64,000 nucleotides of DNA from Caulobacteraceae bacterium. GTDB taxonomy: Bacteria; Pseudomonadota; Alphaproteobacteria; Caulobacterales; Aquidulcibacteraceae. This document shows positions 60,018 through 64,000 of this stretch, one piece after another; position 1 is the stretch's first letter; the number at the start of each line of letters is the position of its first letter. The notes beneath the pieces are model-generated. The model saw only the letters and a program-made list of their open reading frames with translations, searched no databases and had not been told where the DNA came from. The stretch lies in NCBI GenBank assembly GCA_009773335.1, contig WRPF01000017.1, positions 1-64,000 on the forward strand, in the 5' to 3' direction. The translations under genes and the position numbers were made by a program.

Positions 60018-60698
60018 TCAATCCCCGTCGCGCCGTCGCACCGTGGCTTCAAGCCCGTCGGCGTCGAGGATCTTCACGCCCGTCCGGCCCATCTCGATGA
60101 GACCCTCGTCGCGCAGCGCCGCGAGCTTGCGGTTGAGCTTCTCGCGCGACACCGAGATGCGGCGCGCCATTTCCACCTGCGTGAGCTGCACCGCGCGGGC
60201 GCCGCGGCCGCTTTCGTCCAGCAGCAGCCGCGCGAGCTTGGCGCCGAGGTCGTGCAGCACCGCGCTTTCGACGACGGCGTTGGTGGCGCGCAGTCGCGCC
60301 ACGAGTTCGCCCGCGAGCGCCAGCATCGCCGGCGGTTCGCTGGTCAGCGCGTCGAGCAGCGCGTCGCGGGAAATCCGCAGGAGCCGGGTGCGCCGGAGCG
60401 CCGTCATGTCCGCCGAGCGCGGGCCGCCGTCGATCACGGCCATGTCGCCCGCCACCTCGCCGGCGCCGAGGGCTGCGAACCGCACCTGCTTGCCGCCCGC
60501 CGTGGTGACGCCGACCTCAAGCTCGCCTTCGAGGATCACATAGAGCGCGTCGCCCTTGTCCCCCTTGGCACAGAGCCGTTCCTCGGCGGCCAGGCGCACC
60601 TCGGCCCCACGGTCGACCAGCATCTGGCGGGTCTCGGCGGTCAGGGCGCGGAAAAGCCGGCTCTGGGCGAGCGCGGCGGCGGCGACGGTCTGGCTCAT
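60018..60698 (-). CDS. Crp/Fnr family transcriptional regulator
   Basis: 226 residues. cNMP-binding domain (GDKGDALYVILEGELEV, GAGEVAGDMAVIDGGPRSADMTA) and C-terminal Crp-type HTH (VQLTQVEMARRISVSREKLNRKLAAL). The recognition helix SREKLNR resembles Crp (SREtvgR) rather than FNR, so TGTGA-type sites are expected, not the TTGAT box at 47095. No N-terminal Cys cluster for an Fe-S centre. Confidence 0.92.
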   Translation of the reverse strand: MSQTVAAAALAQSRLFRALTAETRQMLVDRGAEVRLAAEERLCAKGDKGDALYVILEGELEVGVTTAGGKQVRFAALGAGEVAGDMAVIDGGPRSADMTALRRTRLLRISRDALLDALTSEPPAMLALAGELVARLRATNAVVESAVLHDLGAKLARLLLDESGRGARAVQLTQVEMARRISVSREKLNRKLAALRDEGLIEMGRTGVKILDADGLEATVRRRDGD

Positions 60699-60948
60699 GA
60701 ACGCTGTCCTTCGCCGACCGGCCTAAGGCGCGGCGGCGCATCGTCAAGGCGGCGCGGACCGCCTCTCCAAGACTTAAGGCGACAGCTGAGGCGCCCCGCA
60801 AGCGGCCTCGCCCGCCAGTGCAGCCCCGCGGCGCCCCCTGTGGGGTACCCACGGCGGCGAATAACGCCCTGAGGGGGCTCTTCGTGGCGCGACAGGCGAA
60901 ACTGCCTTTAAGCGCTCTGGTAAGGAATCGCCTTAAGAGCCTCGTTCC

Positions 60949-61455
60949 ATGACAATCATGCGCATCATCGGGATCGACCCCGGCCTGAACCGCTGCGGCT
61001 GGGGAATCATCCTGGCGGACGGCGCCCGGCTTTCCCACGTGGCCCACGGGGTCGTCCGGCCCAAGGCCGACCTCTCCATGGGCCGCAGGCTGGCGGCCAT
61101 CCTCGATGGGCTGGAGGCTGTGATCGAACAGCACGATCCGCACGAGGCGGCGGTCGAGGAAACCTACGTCAACGCCCAGAACCCGAAATCCGCGCTCGCA
61201 CTGGGCCAGGCCCGGGGCGCAGCCCTCATCGCGCCGGCCCGTCACGGCCTCGACATCGGCGAGTACGCGCCCGCCGAGATCAAGAAGGCGCTTGTCGGCA
61301 CCGGCCAGGCGGAGAAGGATCAGGTGGCCTTCATGGTGCGCCGTCTCATGCCCGCCGCCGGCAACGTGGTGGCGGATGCGGCGGACGCGCTGGCGGTGGC
61401 GATCTGCCATGCCGCGCATGGCGGCTTCCGCAAGCGGGTCGGCAGCGTCGCGTAG
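60949..61455 (+). CDS. ruvC: Crossover junction endodeoxyribonuclease RuvC
   Basis: 168 residues. Holliday-junction resolvase. Catalytic acidic residues: Asp in IIGIDPGLNRCGW, Glu in AVEETYVN, and Asp pair in VADAADALAVAICH. Mg-dependent nuclease in recombination. ATG 60949 or the internal ATG 60958 (three residues later) are possible. ruvA follows 11 bp later. No LexA-type GTTC repeats seen upstream. Confidence 0.97.
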   Translation: MTIMRIIGIDPGLNRCGWGIILADGARLSHVAHGVVRPKADLSMGRRLAAILDGLEAVIEQHDPHEAAVEETYVNAQNPKSALALGQARGAALIAPARHGLDIGEYAPAEIKKALVGTGQAEKDQVAFMVRRLMPAAGNVVADAADALAVAICHAAHGGFRKRVGSVA

Positions 61456-61466
61456 GGAGACTGCGC

Positions 61467-62087
61467 ATGATCGGCAGCCTCAAGGGCGTCGTGACCGCCA
61501 TCGGCGAAGATGCCGCCCTCATCGAGGTCAACGGCGTGGGCTATGTGGTGCAGGCGGGCTCGCGCACGCTGTCGCGGTTGTCCGTCGGCGAAGCGGCGAT
61601 GCTCGCCATCGAGACACACGTGCGCGAGGACGCGATCAAGCTCTACGGCTTTTCCAGCGAGGAAGAGCGCGGCTGGTTCACGCACCTGCAGTCCGTGCAG
61701 AGCGTCGGCGCCAAGGTTGCGCTCAACATCCTCGACACGCTGACCACCGGCGACATCGGCGACGCCATCTCGCTGCAGGACAAGGCGAGCTTCGCGCGCG
61801 CCAACGGCGTCGGCCCCAAGCTCGCCGCGCGCATCGTGCAGGAGCTGGCCGGCAAGGCCCCGCCGCGCGGCTTCCTTGCGCACGCGCCGCTTTCCGCGAC
61901 GGCGAAAGGGCCCGTGCTCGTTGCCGGAGGCTCAGGCGCACGCGGCGAAGCGGTGAGCGCGCTGGTCAATCTCGGCATCGACGCCGCCACCGCCGCGCGC
62001 GCAGTCGCGACCGCGATGAAGACCTTCGAAGGCGATCCCCCGACGCCCGACCTCATCCGCGCGGCCCTGAAGGAAGTGCGCGGCTGA
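61467..62087 (+). CDS. ruvA: Holliday junction branch-migration protein RuvA
   Basis: 206 residues. Domain I OB-fold (MIGSLKGVVTAIGEDAALIEVNGVGYVV), domain II with two HhH motifs (LQSVQSVGAKVALNIL, ANGVGPKLAARIVQEL), domain III at the C-terminus (GEAVSALVNLGIDAATAARAV). Works with RuvB helicase. ruvB is not next; a CoA-transferase gene follows instead. Confidence 0.97.
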   Translation: MIGSLKGVVTAIGEDAALIEVNGVGYVVQAGSRTLSRLSVGEAAMLAIETHVREDAIKLYGFSSEEERGWFTHLQSVQSVGAKVALNILDTLTTGDIGDAISLQDKASFARANGVGPKLAARIVQELAGKAPPRGFLAHAPLSATAKGPVLVAGGSGARGEAVSALVNLGIDAATAARAVATAMKTFEGDPPTPDLIRAALKEVRG

Positions 62088-62137
62088 GCGCACGCGCCGC
62101 GTTTGCGCGCACGCCTGCATCCGCTACGGTTTCGCGC

Positions 62138-63337
62138 ATGACAGAACTGAACGCACGCGCCGGCGCGCTCAACGACACGCGCGTCATCGAACTCGGCCAG
62201 CTCATCGCGGGCCCGTTCTGCGGCCAGCTTTTCGCTGATCACGGCGCGGACGTGATCAAGGTCGAGGCGCCGGACCAGGGTGATCCGCTACGCACGTGGG
62301 GACGCGGTGAAATTCCGACTTGGTGGGCGGTCGCTGCGCGCAACAAGCGCTGCGTCACCGCCGACATGCGCAAGCCCGAAGGCCGCGACATCGTCCTGCG
62401 CCTTGTCGAGCAGACCGACGTGCTGATCGAGAATTTCCGCCCCGGCACGCTGGAGAAATGGGGCCTCGGCTACGACGTGCTGAAGGCGCGCAATCCGCGC
62501 ATCGTGCTCGTGCGCGTCTCGGGCTATGGCCAGACCGGTCCGTATTCGCCACGCGCAGGTTACGCGTCCGTCGGCGAGGCGATGGGCGGGATGCGCTACC
62601 TCTGCGGCGAACCGGACCGCCCACCGAGCCGCGCGGGGCTTTCTCTGGGCGACACGCTGGCGGCGTCTTTTGCGTTCATGGGCGCGCTGATGGCATTGAA
62701 GGAACGAGACCGTTCAGGCGAGGGACAGATCGTCGATTCCGCGATCTACGAAGCGGTGCTCGCCGTTATGGAAGCGACGATCCCCGAATACAGCGTCAAC
62801 GGCGAAATCCGCGGCCGTTCCGGCGCGAAACTCGCGGGCATTGCGCCGTCGAACGTCTATCCGTGCGCGGACGGCGCGATCCTCATCGCCGCCAATCAGG
62901 ATTCCGTGTTCGACCGCTTCTGCACCGCCATCGGCCGCGCCGAATGGATCGAGGATCCGCGCTTCATCGATCACCGCGCGCGCGGCGCCCATCAGGATCT
63001 GCTCGACGATCTCATCGGCGCGTGGACGCAGTCACGCACCATGGCCGAAGTCGAGGCGCTGATGACCGAGAGCGGCGTACCCGCTGGCCGCGTCAATCGC
63101 GCGCCGGAAATGCTCGCCGATCCGCACTTCGCCGCGCGCCAGTCGATCGTCGACGTAGAGCATCCGATGATCGCGAACCTGAAGATGCAGAACGTTTTCC
63201 CGCGCCTGTCGCGCACGCCGGGCGAAGTGGCCTGGCCAGGCCCGGCGCTGGGCGCACACAACTGCGAGGTCTACGGCGCGCTGCTCGGCGCCGACGACGC
63301 GCAACTCGCCGCTTGGCGCGCCGCGAAGGTCATCTGA
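62138..63337 (+). CDS. CaiB/BaiF family type III CoA-transferase
   Basis: 399 residues from ATG 62138. Family III motifs: RVIELGQLIAGPFCGQLFADHGADVIKVEAP, ENFRPGTLEKWGLGYDVL, VSGYGQTGPYSPRAGYAS and the catalytic Asp region GLSLGDTLAASFAFMGALMALKER. Transfers CoA between carboxylic acids in the cytosol; partner acids unknown. The larger upstream frame overlaps ruvA and is rejected. Follows ruvA by 50 bp, where ruvB would be expected. Confidence 0.95.
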   Translation: MTELNARAGALNDTRVIELGQLIAGPFCGQLFADHGADVIKVEAPDQGDPLRTWGRGEIPTWWAVAARNKRCVTADMRKPEGRDIVLRLVEQTDVLIENFRPGTLEKWGLGYDVLKARNPRIVLVRVSGYGQTGPYSPRAGYASVGEAMGGMRYLCGEPDRPPSRAGLSLGDTLAASFAFMGALMALKERDRSGEGQIVDSAIYEAVLAVMEATIPEYSVNGEIRGRSGAKLAGIAPSNVYPCADGAILIAANQDSVFDRFCTAIGRAEWIEDPRFIDHRARGAHQDLLDDLIGAWTQSRTMAEVEALMTESGVPAGRVNRAPEMLADPHFAARQSIVDVEHPMIANLKMQNVFPRLSRTPGEVAWPGPALGAHNCEVYGALLGADDAQLAAWRAAKVI

Positions 63338-64000
63338 TCAGACACGGTCGGTCCACGGCGCCGCATCCATCGTCGCGCAATCGGGCGCGCGCGGCGTCAC
63401 GACAAGTCCGCCCGCGACGGCGCGCACGGCGCGCAGCACCGCGCCCGGCAACCCCGCCTCGCCATCCTCGTAGGTGAACGCCCCCGTCTCCGCACCGTTG
63501 CACGCGATGGTGCGCGTGATCCACGACTCCGCAGCGGGCGTCACGATCGCGAGCCCTGCGGCAAGACCTTCGACGAGCAGCCCGGAGCTGCGCCGCGCAT
63601 ACGCGTTCGCCGCATAGGGCAACAGCAGCACGTGCGAAGCCGCAAGCACGCCGTGAAAGGCATCCTGATCGAGCGCGCCATGCACGAGGTCGACGCCATC
63701 GGCGCCCGCACGCAGACGTGCCATCGCCTTCGTCACGGACGGATCGGCTCCAGCCTCGCCCGGCATGAGCTGAATGGTGAAACGAACCTCCGCATCCGCA
63801 TCGCGACGCACGGTCGCAACAATATCGGGCAACAGATGAAAGCCCTTCTCGCGACGCGACTCTCCGATAAACGCCACGCGCACCGGCGGCGGCAAAGGTC
63901 GTTGAACGGCATCTTCGCTGAGGCGGGCGAGATCGACGGGAATGCGGATCGTCCGCACCGTGCGGCCGAGAATGGCGGCGTAGGCGGCGGCGAGTTCGCC
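63338..64000 (-). CDS. Glycosyltransferase, C-terminal part (5' end outside window)
   Basis: The frame is open to the right edge; the in-window GTG at 63958 is not a convincing start. GT4-type C-terminal Rossmann domain: VRVAFIGESRREKGFHLLPDIV, VHGALDQDAFHGVLAASHVLLLPYAANAYARRSSGLLVEGLAAGLAIVTP, with the SGLLVEGLA segment at the donor site. Donor and acceptor unknown. The stop is directly abutting the CoA-transferase stop (convergent). Confidence 0.87.
   Translation of the reverse strand, partial: GELAAAYAAILGRTVRTIRIPVDLARLSEDAVQRPLPPPVRVAFIGESRREKGFHLLPDIVATVRRDADAEVRFTIQLMPGEAGADPSVTKAMARLRAGADGVDLVHGALDQDAFHGVLAASHVLLLPYAANAYARRSSGLLVEGLAAGLAIVTPAAESWITRTIACNGAETGAFTYEDGEAGLPGAVLRAVRAVAGGLVVTPRAPDCATMDAAPWTDRV

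Noticed and set aside
1-64000. CRISPR array, tRNA, rRNA or IS element
   Set aside because: No regularly spaced direct repeats, no tRNA cloverleaf sequence, no rRNA and no transposase or integrase reading frame were found by reading the sequence and translations.

Overview
The window is high-GC alphaproteobacterial chromosome. It looks like the Caulobacterales/Hyphomonadaceae branch: it has rcdA (a CtrA-proteolysis adaptor gene) with a DUF1192 neighbour, a perfect TTAA-N7-TTAA CtrA-type box, a sigma-54 flagellar promoter, a MotE/DUF6468 flagellar operon, tol genes and ethylmalonyl-CoA pathway enzymes. This assignment rests on gene content only. I saw no rRNA, tRNA, CRISPR array, IS transposase or integrase.

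Layout. 1-2.5 kb: the end of a lytic transglycosylase and a glycosyltransferase pair (TIGR04282/TIGR04283 type). 2.5-11.7 kb: a divergent flagellar locus, leftward fliL-fliM-DUF6468-motE-like-TPR and rightward flgF-flgG-flgA-flgH, the latter from a near-consensus sigma-54 promoter. 12.6-18.3 kb: ybgC-tolQ-tolR-tolA-tolB behind a Kef-type antiporter, without pal. 18.4-26.6 kb: a cobalamin riboswitch and btuB-like receptor, then crotonyl-CoA carboxylase/reductase (ccr) and the B12-dependent ethylmalonyl-CoA mutase (ecm), followed by a GNAT enzyme and signal peptidase I. 28.4-30.6 kb: nrdA with a CtrA-type box and possible NrdR boxes upstream.

30.6-34.9 kb is the most unusual stretch. Palindromic repeats, a small ORF, a Phd/VapC toxin-antitoxin pair and a degenerate nuclease-like lipoprotein lie among metabolic genes. 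Two gene ends are duplicated here: the last nine codons plus stop of nrdA, and the first 98 bp of the acyl-CoA dehydrogenase. In both cases the full gene and the spare end flank foreign-looking cargo. 34.9-40.3 kb holds mmsA (valine catabolism with the dehydrogenase), mltA, msrA and an angiotensin-converting-enzyme-like M2 peptidase. 40.4-43.8 kb is a two-component cluster: a hybrid histidine kinase and two receiver-only proteins. 43.8-45.6 kb: rcdA, DUF1192 and a quinone oxidoreductase.

45.6-54.7 kb is accessory: two unrecognised ORFs, a noncoding stretch with perfect palindromes and an FNR-type box, a flavin monooxygenase, an ArsR-VOC-SRPBCC operon, a PadR regulator with a perfect inverted-repeat operator, a second toxin-antitoxin pair, and a thiamine-diphosphate dehydrogenase E1-like gene interrupted in frame by a palindromic repeat. 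54.7-64 kb: phosphotransferase, enoyl-CoA hydratase, SDR, TPR membrane protein, hemolysin III, a Crp-type regulator, ruvC-ruvA (no ruvB follows), a CoA-transferase and the end of a glycosyltransferase.

Two repeat families recur. Composite stem-tetraloop palindromes occur at 31097, 37709, 46042, 53551 and 54571. Longer inverted repeats with GGGGAGGGTGG arms occur at 30831, 31227 and 56741. They cluster where gene order looks disturbed.
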